Assembly: GCA_002995625.1 (NCBI GenBank)
Contig: PVBP01000004.1
Coordinates: forward strand, 1-64,000
Length of the DNA stretch: 64,000 bases
Reading direction: 5' to 3'
Source: Lysobacteraceae bacterium
Lineage (GTDB): Bacteria > Pseudomonadota > Gammaproteobacteria > Xanthomonadales > Ahniellaceae
Position 1 is the stretch's first letter; each line of letters starts with the position of its first letter. The translations under genes were made by a program, and so were the position numbers. Below the pieces are notes generated by a model. It ran no database searches. It worked only from the letters and a program-made list of their open reading frames with translations, and was not told where the DNA came from. This document shows positions 16,592 through 25,772 of the stretch, piece by piece.

Positions 16592-18403
16592 ATGTGCGGC
16601 CTCGCCGGCATCTTCGCCTACCACGACGCGGCCGATCCGCTCGATCGCACGGAGCTGCGCGCGATGCGCGAGCGCATGCTTGCCCGTGGGCCCGACGGGG
16701 CAGGGGAGTGGTTCTCCGTCGACGGGCGCGTGGGCCTTGCACACCGTCGCCTCGCGATCCTCGACCTGTCCGATCGCGGCGCGCAGCCGATGGCGAGCGC
16801 CGACGGTCGCTTCGTGATCGTCTTCAACGGCGAGATCTACAACCACCCGGAACTTCGCCGCGAGCTGGAGCGCGACGGTGCCGTCTACCGCAGCGGCACC
16901 GACACCGAGACGCTGCTGCACCTCCATGCGCGGATGGGTGCGGCGATGGTCGATCGCCTGCGCGGCATGTACGCCTTCGCGATCTGGGACACGCTCGAAT
17001 GCACGCTGTTCCTCGCGCGCGACCCTTACGGCATCAAGCCGCTCTGGTACGCGAACGATGGCTGGACGTACCGCTTCGCGAGCCAGGCGAAGGCCCTGCT
17101 GGCCGGTGGCGGCGTCTCGCGCGATCCCGAGCCGGCGGGCCTCGTCGGCTTCCAGCTCTACGGCCATGTGCCGGAACCCTTCAGCCTGCATCGCGAGATC
17201 CGGGCACTGCCGGCCGGACACACGATGACGGTCGACTGGCTGGGTCCGAAGCCACCGCGCCGTTTCCATCATGTCGCGACCGTGTTGCACGACGCCGTGC
17301 CGGTCGGGTCGTCAGAGCGCGAGGTCTTGATCCGCGACGCCGTTGCCGACAGCGTCCGCCATCACCTCTTGGCTGATGTCGAGGTCGGCGTCTTCCTCTC
17401 GGCCGGCGTCGACTCGGGCGCGATTCTCGGCCTCGTGGCGGAGGCGGCCGACCGTCCGCCGCGCGCGATCACGCTGGCCTTCGAGGAGTTCCGCGGCAGC
17501 GCTGAGGACGAGGCCCCGCTGGCCGCCACCGTGGCCTCGCATTACGGCGCCGAGCACGTGGTCCGCACTGTCGGTGAAGCCGAGTTCCGCGCGGACCTGC
17601 CGCACATCCTCGACGCGATGGATACGCCCTCGATCGACGGCGTCAACACCTGGTTCGTGTCGAAGGCCGCGCGCGAGGCCGGGCTGAAAGTCGCGCTGTC
17701 GGGCCTCGGTGGCGATGAACTGCTCGCCGGCTATCCGAGCTTCGCCGATGTCCCCCGCTGGCATCGGCGGCTGCGCCCGTTGCGCTGGGTGCCCGGTTCA
17801 GCCGCGATCGTCTCGCGTCTGTTGCCCCTGGTCGCACCCGGCCTGGTGCGCCGCCAGCCCAAGCTGCGCCACCTGCCGCGCCATGGGCGCAGCCTCGAAG
17901 GTGCCTGGCTCGCCAAACGCGCCCTGCACCTGCCGGAGGAGCTGCCGTCGATCCTCGATCCGGACCTCGTGGCCGAAGGGCTGCGTCGGCTGAGGCCCAT
18001 GTTGCGCCTCACGGCCACGCTGGATCCCGATCCCGGCAGCGACAACGGCCGCGTCGCGGCACTCGAGTCCTGCCATTACATGCGCGACCAGTTGCTCCGC
18101 GACTCGGACTGGGCCGGCATGGCCCACAGTCTCGAGATCCGCACGCCGCTGGTCGATGCGACCGTGCTGGAACGCATCGCGCCGTGCTTCGCCGGTCTTG
18201 CCCCGGGGGAGGGCAAGCGGACCCTCGCGAAGGCCCCATCGAAGCCGCTGCCGGACGCCATCGTCGACCGCGCCAAGACCGGCTTCGGCGTGCCGACCGG
18301 GGCGTGGTTGTCCCGACTTGCGGCCGGTGGTGCATCGGGCCTTGCGATGTCGAGCAAGGGCGAGGCCGCCAGGGCCTGGGCCCGGGAGCTGGCCCGCGCG
18401 TGA
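16592..18403 (+). CDS. asnB: Asparagine synthase-like glutamine amidotransferase (first copy)
   Basis: The 603-residue protein begins MCGLAGIFAYHD, so Cys2 is the class II glutaminase nucleophile. FNGEIYNHPELR and the RDPYGIKPLWY motif belong to the same domain. The synthetase domain has a PPi-loop-like FLSAGVDSGAILG near 272-284 and ALSGLGGDELLAGY. AsnB homologues in polysaccharide loci (WbpS-like) are thought to amidate uronic acids, which fits the dehydrogenase upstream. True asparagine synthesis is the alternative. The FkbM gene overlaps its stop (GTGA). Confidence 0.85.
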   Translation: MCGLAGIFAYHDAADPLDRTELRAMRERMLARGPDGAGEWFSVDGRVGLAHRRLAILDLSDRGAQPMASADGRFVIVFNGEIYNHPELRRELERDGAVYRSGTDTETLLHLHARMGAAMVDRLRGMYAFAIWDTLECTLFLARDPYGIKPLWYANDGWTYRFASQAKALLAGGGVSRDPEPAGLVGFQLYGHVPEPFSLHREIRALPAGHTMTVDWLGPKPPRRFHHVATVLHDAVPVGSSEREVLIRDAVADSVRHHLLADVEVGVFLSAGVDSGAILGLVAEAADRPPRAITLAFEEFRGSAEDEAPLAATVASHYGAEHVVRTVGEAEFRADLPHILDAMDTPSIDGVNTWFVSKAAREAGLKVALSGLGGDELLAGYPSFADVPRWHRRLRPLRWVPGSAAIVSRLLPLVAPGLVRRQPKLRHLPRHGRSLEGAWLAKRALHLPEELPSILDPDLVAEGLRRLRPMLRLTATLDPDPGSDNGRVAALESCHYMRDQLLRDSDWAGMAHSLEIRTPLVDATVLERIAPCFAGLAPGEGKRTLAKAPSKPLPDAIVDRAKTGFGVPTGAWLSRLAAGGASGLAMSSKGEAARAWARELARA

Positions 18404-19281
18404 TCCGGCCCCTGCTCCGCATCGGCGCGGCGGCGCCGCCCATCGCCAAGTCGAACCTCTGGCTGCGCGTCTTCCGTCGGCTCTCCCGGGGCGTCCCGGG
18501 CACCGTGGCCAGCAATCTCGGTATCGATCGTCGGCTGCGGTGGGACGTACCGCTGGTCGCGCCCGTCGAGGCCTTCGGTCGCCCGCTCGAGGAGCCGACG
18601 GAACGAGGGGCGCTCGCGGTCGCCGCTGCATTCGCCTCCACGGCGATCGACTTTCTCGACATCGGCGCGAACCGGGGCATCCATGCGATCGCGGTCGCCG
18701 GCTCGTACCGTCGCGTGATCGCCGTGGAGCCGGATCCCGATCTGGCGGCCGCCTTGCGGAGAAATCTTGCCCGCAATGCCATTCCGAACGTCGACGTCGT
18801 CGAGGCGGCGATCTCCGACCGCCTTGGCAAGGCGTCCTTCCAGCGCAATCTCGACAACCCGCTGATGGGATCGCTCGAACCCGACTTCGCGCCCGAACAT
18901 CGGCATGCCGAGATCGCGGTGGACCTTCTGACCATCGCCGAACTGGTGGAGCGCGAGGGCGTCGACCGATTCGTCGCGAAGATCGATGTTGAAGGTCATG
19001 GCATGGGGGCCGTGCGCGGGCTTGGGTCGGCGCTGGACCAATGCGAGGCACTGATCGTCGAGATCACAGCCCACGAGGTGCGCGACGGACTTGCCCGCCA
19101 TCTGGTTGAAGGTCGCGGGTTGCATGCCTACTACATCGTCGATCGGGTGCTGAAGCCTTCGTCGCGGGGTGAGTTCCATTACGAGCCGCCCTTCCTGAAC
19201 TGGCTGTTCTGTCGACTCGATGCCGAGGCGCTGCGTGCGCGGGTTCGCGGTAGCGGCCTGACAGTCGAGGCGGCGGACTGA
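18400..19281 (+). CDS. FkbM family methyltransferase (first copy)
   Basis: This 293-residue protein has a SAM-binding Rossmann motif (IDFLDIGANRGIHAIAVAG), an acidic residue after strand 2 (VIAVEPDPDLAAALRRNL), and the family's KIDVEGHGMGAV signature before the last strands. FkbM enzymes O-methylate sugars or secondary metabolites using S-adenosylmethionine. GTG at 18400 overlaps the stop of the amidotransferase, and the next gene starts on the last base of this stop codon. Its sugar target is unknown. Confidence 0.82.
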   Translation: MIRPLLRIGAAAPPIAKSNLWLRVFRRLSRGVPGTVASNLGIDRRLRWDVPLVAPVEAFGRPLEEPTERGALAVAAAFASTAIDFLDIGANRGIHAIAVAGSYRRVIAVEPDPDLAAALRRNLARNAIPNVDVVEAAISDRLGKASFQRNLDNPLMGSLEPDFAPEHRHAEIAVDLLTIAELVEREGVDRFVAKIDVEGHGMGAVRGLGSALDQCEALIVEITAHEVRDGLARHLVEGRGLHAYYIVDRVLKPSSRGEFHYEPPFLNWLFCRLDAEALRARVRGSGLTVEAAD

Positions 19282-20552
19282 TGCCAGACCGCGTGCTCGC
19301 ACTCGTCACCGACGCCTGGGGCGGCCGTGGCGGCATCGCGCAGTACAACCGCGACTTCCTCGGGGCGATCGCGCCGGCCGCCGCGCTGCGCATCCTGCCG
19401 CGGCATGCGTCGGACCCCGTGCGGACCCTTCCGGCGGGGGCGATGCAGTCGCCGCAGCGACCCGGTCGCTGGCGCTACGCCTTGGCAGCCGTTCTCGACG
19501 CGCTGCGACATCGGCCGGACGTCGTGTTTTGCGGGCACCTTTACATGGCGCCGCTGGCGGCGGCGATCGCGCGACTGCGAGGCGCCCATTTGGTCGTACA
19601 GACCCATGGCATCGAGGCTTGGCCACGTCCGTCCCGGTGGGTCCGTTGGGCGACCGAACAGGCGGACCTGGTGCTGTCCGTCAGCCGATACACCCGCGCG
19701 CAGGTGCTGTCATGGGCCGCGCTGGATCCCGAGCGGGTGGCGGTGCTCCCGAATACCGTGTCCGGGCGCTTCACGCCCGGCGACCGGGCGGCAGCACGCC
19801 GACGTTTCGATCTCGGCGACCAACGGGTACTGCTGACCGTCGGCCGGCTCGCGTCCAGCGAACGCTACAAGGGCCACGACCGGGTGATCGAGGCGCTGCC
19901 ACCGATGGTGGCATCCGGGCACGATGTGCTCTATCTGGTCGCCGGTGAAGGGGACGACCGGGCGCGCCTCGAGTCGCTGGCTCGTGGCGCCGGCATGAGC
20001 GAGCGCGTCCGATTCCTCGGCGCCGTGGCCGAGGGCGACCTGCCGGATCTCTATCGCGCGGCCGACGTGTTCGTGATGCCGTCGACCGGGGAGGGTTTCG
20101 GCATCGCGTTTCTGGAAGCGATGGCCTGCGGGACGCCGGCGGTGGGACTGTCGCTCAAGGGGGACCGTGATGCCCTGGCGCCGACGCAGGGTTCAGGCGC
20201 GGCTGCCATGGGTGCGCCGGGGCGCACCCTGGGGGATGGTGGCGACGGTGAATCCGGTGCGCCAAGGCGCTCCCTACGGTGTGGCGCAGGGGGTGAATCC
20301 GGTGCGCCGCGGCGTGGCTGGCAGGATGGGAATGACTGGATCGACGCGACGCTGGCAGTGCTGTCGCAGTTGCCGGGTCCCGAGGCGCCGGAGCTGTGCG
20401 CGCGGTCCGTTGCCGGGCGCTTCGCGCCCCCGGTGTTCGGGCGTCGCGCAGTGGCATTGATGCAGCAAGTGGCAAAAGCGGATTCGCCGCGCGGCGATGG
20501 TCGCGGGGACCGCCTGCAAGGATCCGGCATTCGCCACGCGGCCCGCGCGTGA
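19281..20552 (+). CDS. Family 4 glycosyltransferase carrying an in-frame palindromic repeat insertion
   Basis: This 423-residue GT-B enzyme has an N-terminal GGRGGIAQYNRDF loop and the C-terminal donor site: TVGRLASSERYKGHD, VAGEGDDRARLE, and STGEGFGIAFLEAMACGTPA with the family E-x7-E pattern. Between DRDALA (about 295-300) and DWIDATL (352 on) is about 51 residues of Gly/Ser/Ala/Arg-rich sequence not expected in the family. It is encoded by palindromic DNA units listed separately. The reading frame is preserved. The insertion lies in a surface loop after the active site, so activity may survive. Overlaps both neighbours by a few bases. Confidence 0.82.
   Translation: MPDRVLALVTDAWGGRGGIAQYNRDFLGAIAPAAALRILPRHASDPVRTLPAGAMQSPQRPGRWRYALAAVLDALRHRPDVVFCGHLYMAPLAAAIARLRGAHLVVQTHGIEAWPRPSRWVRWATEQADLVLSVSRYTRAQVLSWAALDPERVAVLPNTVSGRFTPGDRAAARRRFDLGDQRVLLTVGRLASSERYKGHDRVIEALPPMVASGHDVLYLVAGEGDDRARLESLARGAGMSERVRFLGAVAEGDLPDLYRAADVFVMPSTGEGFGIAFLEAMACGTPAVGLSLKGDRDALAPTQGSGAAAMGAPGRTLGDGGDGESGAPRRSLRCGAGGESGAPRRGWQDGNDWIDATLAVLSQLPGPEAPELCARSVAGRFAPPVFGRRAVALMQQVAKADSPRGDGRGDRLQGSGIRHAARA
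20181..20333 (+). repeat. Intragenic palindromic repeat cluster in a glycosyltransferase
   Basis: Three related palindromes lie in the coding sequence: GGTGCGCC-GG-GGCGCACC at 20211-20228, GGTGCGCC-AA-GGCGCTCC at 20256-20273, and GGTGCGCC-GC-GGCGTGGC at 20301-20318. The last two are preceded by an identical GGTGAATCC, giving a 45-bp direct repeat (20247-20263 and 20292-20308). Its length is a multiple of three and it encodes a repeated ESGAPRR. The pattern is that of a REP-like element that has inserted or expanded in frame, comparable in principle to Rickettsia palindromic elements. Confidence 0.8.
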
Positions 20553-21595
20553 CCCACCGGCACATCGAGTACGACCTGATGCGGTTGGTCGGGATCGGCT
20601 CGATCATGGTGGCCCATGCCAATCCGCCGGAGTCGGTCTTCCAGTTGCGCAACATCGGCATCCCGGTCCTGATCGCGGCGTCGGCGATGACCTTCCGCGC
20701 AATAGACCAGCGGCGTCCGATCGAGGCCCCGTCCTTCCTCAGGCGCCGCATCTGGCGCCTCACGGTGCCGGTCTGGGTCTTCCTGACCCTCTGGTTCGCG
20801 ACGGTGTTCGCCGTTGCCGCGCTCGCCGGCAAGGCACAGCCCTTCAGCGCCGACTACGTGCTCAATTCCTATCTGTTCCTGACCGAGCAAGGCTTCACCT
20901 GGATCTTCAAGATCTACATCCTGCTGGCCCTGCTGACGCCGATGGCGCTGCGGTTGCGGCACGTGCCGATCGGGCTGTGGGCCTGGGGGTCGATGCTCAT
21001 CGCAATCCTTGCCATTCACCACCTGCTGACCATGCCCCTGCGCGTCGATCTCGCCCCGGGCTGGCGGGACCTGGTCGAGGACGTGCTGCTGATCATCGTT
21101 CCATACGGCGCGCTCTACCTCTATGCGATGCGCTTGCCGGACCATTCGGATCGCCAGCTCCTGCTTGCAGCGGCAGTGGCGCTAGCGGCCTTCGTGCTGA
21201 TGGCCGCGTTGCGTTGGCAAGAGGCCGGGCACTTCGTTCCGACCCAGACGGACAAGTATCCGCCGGGTCCCTACTACCTGGCCTACGGACTCTTTGGGGT
21301 CCATCTGGCCTATCTGCTCCTTCGCCGGCTGCCGGCGCTGCCGGCTCGCGTCCATGGCATGGTCCGGTGGTTGGCTTCGAATTCATTGTGGATCTACCTG
21401 TGGCACATCCCCGCGCACTTCGCCTGGCCACGCATCGAGGCGGTCGCCCCGCTGCTGGCCGACGCCTTCGTGCCGCATGTCGCTTTCCTGCTCGGTGTGG
21501 GCATCGTCGGGACCGCGGTACAGCAGAAGCTGGTCGCGATCGCCCGCCGCTCGCCAGCGCGGATCCCCCGAACCTTCGCCAAGGTTTTCGCCTGA
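20549..21595 (+). CDS. Acyltransferase 3-like membrane protein
   Basis: This 348-residue protein has about ten membrane segments. The N-terminus (YDLMRLVGIGSIMVAHANPP) resembles the family pattern in which an early basic/histidine region precedes the first transmembrane helices, and the C-terminal SNSLWIYLWHIPAHFAW resembles the usual SLWIYLWH motif. Such proteins O-acylate (usually acetylate) sugars at the inner membrane. GTG at 20549 overlaps the glycosyltransferase stop. The donor group is not determinable; a poorly conserved catalytic histidine in the first helix lowers certainty. Confidence 0.72.
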   Translation: MTHRHIEYDLMRLVGIGSIMVAHANPPESVFQLRNIGIPVLIAASAMTFRAIDQRRPIEAPSFLRRRIWRLTVPVWVFLTLWFATVFAVAALAGKAQPFSADYVLNSYLFLTEQGFTWIFKIYILLALLTPMALRLRHVPIGLWAWGSMLIAILAIHHLLTMPLRVDLAPGWRDLVEDVLLIIVPYGALYLYAMRLPDHSDRQLLLAAAVALAAFVLMAALRWQEAGHFVPTQTDKYPPGPYYLAYGLFGVHLAYLLLRRLPALPARVHGMVRWLASNSLWIYLWHIPAHFAWPRIEAVAPLLADAFVPHVAFLLGVGIVGTAVQQKLVAIARRSPARIPRTFAKVFA

Positions 21596-21632
21596 GCCGG
21601 TTCGCATCCATCTTCATGGCGTTCCGCGGCCC

Positions 21633-22430
21633 GTGAGCCTGTTGCGTCGCGTGCCCTCCGCTCTGCGCCATCGCCTCGGGCGCCTGGCGCGCTGGCTTCG
21701 GTCGCTGCGACTGGTGGCCGGCGTCCCGCGTGGCTGGCGTATGCCGCATGACCTGCGCCATGCCTTCCCCGGCTATGCGCCGCCGGTGGTATTCGACGTT
21801 GGCGCGAATGTCGGCGATTTCGCGGCCGCGATGCGGCGTCACTTCCCGGAATCACCCATTGTGTGCGTGGAGCCGGTCGCGGCCACGGCGGAACGGCTCC
21901 GGCGTCGCCACGGCCTGGACAGCCGCGTCTCGATCGTGCGCGTCGCACTCGGCGCAAGGCCCGGCCAAGGGCACATGGTGCTCGCCGGCTCGGCCGACAT
22001 GCACTACCTCGATCCCACGTCCAACGGGTCACCCGGGCACCGTTCGATCGACCCGACTGAGCCGGTCGTCGTGACCACCCTCGATGCCCTCTGCGCCAGG
22101 CAGTGCATCGATCATGTCGGCTATCTCAAGATCGACACCGAAGGCGGCGATCTCGATGTCCTGCACGGCGCTGCGGGTCTGTTCGATGCGCAGCGGGTCG
22201 ACCTTGTCGAGGTCGAAGCCGGGATGAACCCGCTCAATCGCCGGCATGTCCCGTTCGAGGCGCTCAAGGCCTGGCTGGAGGCGCATCGTTACTTCGTCTT
22301 TGCGCTCTACGAGCAGACTCCAGAGTGGCCCAGCGGTGCGCCGCACCTGCGCCGGGCCAATGTCGTGTTCGCATCCGAGGCCCTGATCCGCCGCCACGCG
22401 AAGCGCGATCCCTTCGGCCTTCCCCCATGA
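21633..22430 (+). CDS. FkbM family methyltransferase (second copy)
   Basis: This 265-residue SAM-dependent methyltransferase has a SAM-binding VVFDVGANVGDFAAAMRRHF, then CVEPVAATAERL and the FkbM hallmark LKIDTEGGDLDVLHGA. It is about the normal length of a stand-alone FkbM domain. GTG at 21633 is the best start: an upstream ATG at 21616 is out of frame and closes in six codons. The next glycosyltransferase overlaps by 4 nt. It is diverged from the copies at 18400 and 24582, suggesting separate sugar targets. Confidence 0.82.
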   Translation: MSLLRRVPSALRHRLGRLARWLRSLRLVAGVPRGWRMPHDLRHAFPGYAPPVVFDVGANVGDFAAAMRRHFPESPIVCVEPVAATAERLRRRHGLDSRVSIVRVALGARPGQGHMVLAGSADMHYLDPTSNGSPGHRSIDPTEPVVVTTLDALCARQCIDHVGYLKIDTEGGDLDVLHGAAGLFDAQRVDLVEVEAGMNPLNRRHVPFEALKAWLEAHRYFVFALYEQTPEWPSGAPHLRRANVVFASEALIRRHAKRDPFGLPP

Positions 22431-23458
22431 TGCACGCCGACGCGCCCGCTGTCGCCGGTCCATCCCGGCATCCGGCCGACGACCGGGTCTCGATCGTGAT
22501 CCCGTGCTGGAACGCGGAGGCGACCATCGGGGACGCCATCGACAGCGCTCTGGCGCAGACCCATCCGCATTGCGAGGTGATCGTCGTCGATGACGGCTCG
22601 ACCGACGGGTCCGCCGCAGTCATCGCCGGCTACGGCGCTCGGATCATCGCCCTGCACGGTCCGAACCGGGGGGGCAACGCGGCGCGCAACCGGGGCATCG
22701 AGGCTGCCCGGGGGCGCTGGATCCAGTTCCTCGACGCCGACGATCTGCTTGAGCTCGATTGCGTCGCGGCAAAGCTGGCTTTCGTCGCCGGGACCGGCGG
22801 GATCCCGGTCGCTGATACGAGGGTCATCGACCACGACGGCGCGGAACGCATCCGACGCTGGGAGCGCGTCGATGACGATCCGGTCTGCGCGATGATCAAT
22901 CGCTGCCCCTGGACTGCCGCGTCGCTGCTTCCGGTTGACGCTCTCAGGGCGATCGGCGGTCTCGACGAGTCGCTGCGGGCGTGCCAGGAGTATGACCTCG
23001 CGATCCGGCTGGCCATCGGGACGGACACGCCGGCGCGCTTCGCGCGACTGCCGGTCGTGCTTGCGACCTACCGCCGTCGCCATGGCAGCGTCAGCGGCGA
23101 CGCCGAACGCATCAGCCGCGCGTTCGTGCAGGTGTTCGTAGGCGCTCTCGCGATGCTCGAAGCTCGCGAGGCCCTGACGCCCGCTCGTCGTGCCCTGATC
23201 GGGCGGGCGCTTGCACGCTCGGCGCGATCCCGGTTCCGGCAGGGCGATCCGGGAGAGGCCGAGCGACTGTTCGCACGCGCCGCTGAGCTCGATCCGGACG
23301 CGGTCACGGCCCCGTTTCCTCACGCCGCGCAGCGTGCCGCCGTCCGGCTGTTCGGGCCGATGCTTACCGAGCGTATGGCCGGGTCCGTAGCCCGACTCGC
23401 GCGCCTCCGAAACCCACCCCATCCCGCCGCCGTCGATCGGCCCAGGAAATCCCAGTGA
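22427..23458 (+). CDS. Family 2 glycosyltransferase
   Basis: This 343-residue protein has VSIVIPCWNAEATIGDAIDS, EVIVVDDGSTDGSAAV and the metal-binding FLDADDLL, the standard GT2 set. A further QEYDLAIRLA segment fits the acceptor or catalytic region. It ends in a TPR-like helical pair (GDPGEAERLFARAAELDPDA). It overlaps the FkbM gene by 4 nt (ATGA) and the aminotransferase by 4 nt (GTGA). Two consecutive ATG codons open the gene (22427 and 22430). Confidence 0.86.
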   Translation: MMHADAPAVAGPSRHPADDRVSIVIPCWNAEATIGDAIDSALAQTHPHCEVIVVDDGSTDGSAAVIAGYGARIIALHGPNRGGNAARNRGIEAARGRWIQFLDADDLLELDCVAAKLAFVAGTGGIPVADTRVIDHDGAERIRRWERVDDDPVCAMINRCPWTAASLLPVDALRAIGGLDESLRACQEYDLAIRLAIGTDTPARFARLPVVLATYRRRHGSVSGDAERISRAFVQVFVGALAMLEAREALTPARRALIGRALARSARSRFRQGDPGEAERLFARAAELDPDAVTAPFPHAAQRAAVRLFGPMLTERMAGSVARLARLRNPPHPAAVDRPRKSQ

Positions 23459-24579
23459 GCGAAGCCTTCCCCGAGACGATCCACGTCGGCCGTCCCAACA
23501 TCGGCGACCGCGAGGCCTTCCTGAAGCTGGCCGGCGAGATGTTCGACCGGCGCTGGCTCAGCAACAACGGTCCTCTGCTGCAGGCGTTCGAGCAACGCAT
23601 GGCCGCTTACCTCGGCGTGCGCCACTGCGTGGCGATGTGCAACGGCACCATCGCGCTGGAGATCGCGATCCGCGCGCTCGGCCTCGAGGGCGAGGTGATC
23701 GTGCCCTCGTACACCTTCATCGCCACCGCCCACGCCCTGCACTGGCAGGGGATCACGCCGGTCTTCGCCGACATCGACCCCGACACCCACAACCTCGATC
23801 CGGGCGCCGTGCGCCGCATGATCACGCCGCGCACCAGCGGCATCATCGGCGTGCACCTGTGGGGACGCGGTGCGCCGGTCGAGGCGCTGCAGGCGATCGC
23901 GGACGAGCACGGCCTGCAGCTGATGTTCGACGCGGCCCATGCCCTCGGCTGCTCGTACGGCGGCCGGATGATCGGGGGCTTCGGCCGCGCCGAGGTGCTG
24001 AGCTTCCACGCCACCAAGTTCTTCAACACCTTCGAGGGCGGGGCGGTCGTCACCAATGACGACGAATTGGCCGAAACCATGCGCCTGATGCGCAACTTCG
24101 GCTTCGCCGGCTTCGACAACGTCATCCACCCCGGCACCAACGGCAAGATGATCGAGGTCTGCGCCGCGATGGGACTGGTCAACCTCGACTACATCGACAC
24201 CGTGATCGAGGCCAACCGCCGCAACTGGCTCGCCTACCGCGACGCGCTGGCGGGCATCCCCGGCCTGCGGCTGATGCCCTACGACGAAGCCGAGCGCAAC
24301 AACTGGCAGTACGTGATCCTCGAGGTGGATCCCGATTGCCGCGCCACGCGCGACGAGATCGTCGCGGAACTGCACCGCCACAACGTGCTCGCGCGCAAAT
24401 ACTTCTGGCCCGGCTGCCACCGAATGAAGCCCTACCGGGACCTCCAGCCCCATGCCGGGCTGGTGTTGCCGCACACCGAGACCGTCGCCGCGCGCGTGAT
24501 CGTTATGCCGACGGGAACGACGCTCGATCCCGGGCAGGTTGGGCGAATCTCGGCGATCGTAGGCAGTGCCTGCGGTTGA
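23455..24579 (+). CDS. DegT/DnrJ/EryC1 family sugar aminotransferase
   Basis: This 374-residue PLP enzyme has NGTIALEIAIRAL and FIATAHALHWQG near the cofactor pocket. The aspartate is in MFDAAHALGC, and the PLP lysine is in SFHATKFFNTFEGG. The family transaminates a 4-keto (or 3-keto) deoxy-sugar nucleotide. NWQYVILEVD and the closing GTTLD motif support the dTDP-4-amino-4,6-dideoxyglucose (VioA-like) branch. No 4,6-dehydratase is present in the window, so its substrate must come from elsewhere. The NeuD-like acetyltransferase two genes downstream is the probable partner. Confidence 0.86.
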   Translation: MSEAFPETIHVGRPNIGDREAFLKLAGEMFDRRWLSNNGPLLQAFEQRMAAYLGVRHCVAMCNGTIALEIAIRALGLEGEVIVPSYTFIATAHALHWQGITPVFADIDPDTHNLDPGAVRRMITPRTSGIIGVHLWGRGAPVEALQAIADEHGLQLMFDAAHALGCSYGGRMIGGFGRAEVLSFHATKFFNTFEGGAVVTNDDELAETMRLMRNFGFAGFDNVIHPGTNGKMIEVCAAMGLVNLDYIDTVIEANRRNWLAYRDALAGIPGLRLMPYDEAERNNWQYVILEVDPDCRATRDEIVAELHRHNVLARKYFWPGCHRMKPYRDLQPHAGLVLPHTETVAARVIVMPTGTTLDPGQVGRISAIVGSACG

Positions 24580-24581
24580 CC

Positions 24582-25772
24582 ATGACGACCCCCGGGCAAC
24601 CTGACGTTACCGGATGGCTCGTGGCGATCGAGCGCGAGATCGCGCGTGCATCGCGGTCCGGCGAGAAGGAGCGGACCGATGACGACTTCCCGTGGGAGTG
24701 GTACCGGAAGCTGGTCAAGCCGGAGCGACCCTGGGGCTTGCGCTGGCTCATCGCAGGTGCTCGCCGGCAGGCGCGCCGGTGGCTTCCGTCCCGAACCGAA
24801 GCCAACCGCTGGCTGCGCGCGCACAGTGCGGAACTCGGATCGGTCCGCGCCCTGCTGGTCGATGAGACCAGCCGGGCCGGCTTCGACGCACACCTGCTGC
24901 TGCGGGTGCTGGGGCCATGGTGCTTTCGGCACCGGCCCGCCGTTTCGCCACCGATCGCACTGGGCGAGCGCTGGGCCTTCCGCGACTCGGAACTGGCGGC
25001 GGACTACATGGGACTGCGACTCGAGTGGTTCGCGGTGCGACTCGAAGGTGCCCTCGAGCCCGTCGAACTGCTGACGACCGAATTCCAGATCCGGCTGCTG
25101 GAGCGCTTCGGTCAGTACTTTCCGGATGGCGTCGCCAGGGTCTGCCGCCCGCGCGAGGGCGACATCGTGCTCGACTGCGGGTCATGCGTCGGTGACATGA
25201 GCGTGCTGTTCGCCGCTGCCGTCGGGCCTGCCGGTCGGGTCATCGCCTTCGACCCCCTTCCGGCCCACCACCGCTATCTCGATCGGCAACTCGACGCCAA
25301 CCCGTCGCTGCGTGCACGCATCACCAGCGTGGTCAGCGCGGTTGGCGATGCGACGCGAGAGCCGGAAGAACCGCGGGTCGATCAGGCGGAACGGATTCAT
25401 GCCGGCTTCCGGCCGGATGCGAAGATGCGCTTCATGAGGCTCGACGACTTCGTCACCGCCGAATCCATGGTTCGCGTAGATCTGATCAAGATGGACATCG
25501 AGGGCGCCGAGCCCGCGGCGCTTCGAGGGGCAGAGCGGCTGATTCGGCGGTTCCGGCCTCGCTTGGCCATTTCGGCCTACCACGATCGCCGCCATCTGGT
25601 GGAGCTGCCGCGGATGATCCGCGCCATCGAACCCGGCTATCGCTTCGCCTTCGCGCAGCACAGTCCCGTGCCCTGGGAAGCGGTGTTCTACGCGTGGTGC
25701 GACACCGAAAGCGCCGCGGGCGAGGATCCGGCGGCTCCTGCCTCGAGGATGAAGGAGTGCGACGTTGGCTGA
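24582..25772 (+). CDS. FkbM family methyltransferase with N-terminal extension (third copy)
   Basis: This 396-residue protein is longer than typical. About 180 N-terminal residues (EWYRKLVKPERPWGLRWL and following) have no recognised domain. The C-terminal half is a SAM methyltransferase: GDIVLDCGSCVGDMSVLFAA, VIAFDPLPAHHRYL and the FkbM signature LIKMDIEGAEPAALRGAE. It overlaps the acetyltransferase by 8 nt. It lies between the aminotransferase and acetyltransferase, so it may methylate a hydroxyl of the same amino sugar, but that is inference. Confidence 0.8.
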   Translation: MTTPGQPDVTGWLVAIEREIARASRSGEKERTDDDFPWEWYRKLVKPERPWGLRWLIAGARRQARRWLPSRTEANRWLRAHSAELGSVRALLVDETSRAGFDAHLLLRVLGPWCFRHRPAVSPPIALGERWAFRDSELAADYMGLRLEWFAVRLEGALEPVELLTTEFQIRLLERFGQYFPDGVARVCRPREGDIVLDCGSCVGDMSVLFAAAVGPAGRVIAFDPLPAHHRYLDRQLDANPSLRARITSVVSAVGDATREPEEPRVDQAERIHAGFRPDAKMRFMRLDDFVTAESMVRVDLIKMDIEGAEPAALRGAERLIRRFRPRLAISAYHDRRHLVELPRMIRAIEPGYRFAFAQHSPVPWEAVFYAWCDTESAAGEDPAAPASRMKECDVG

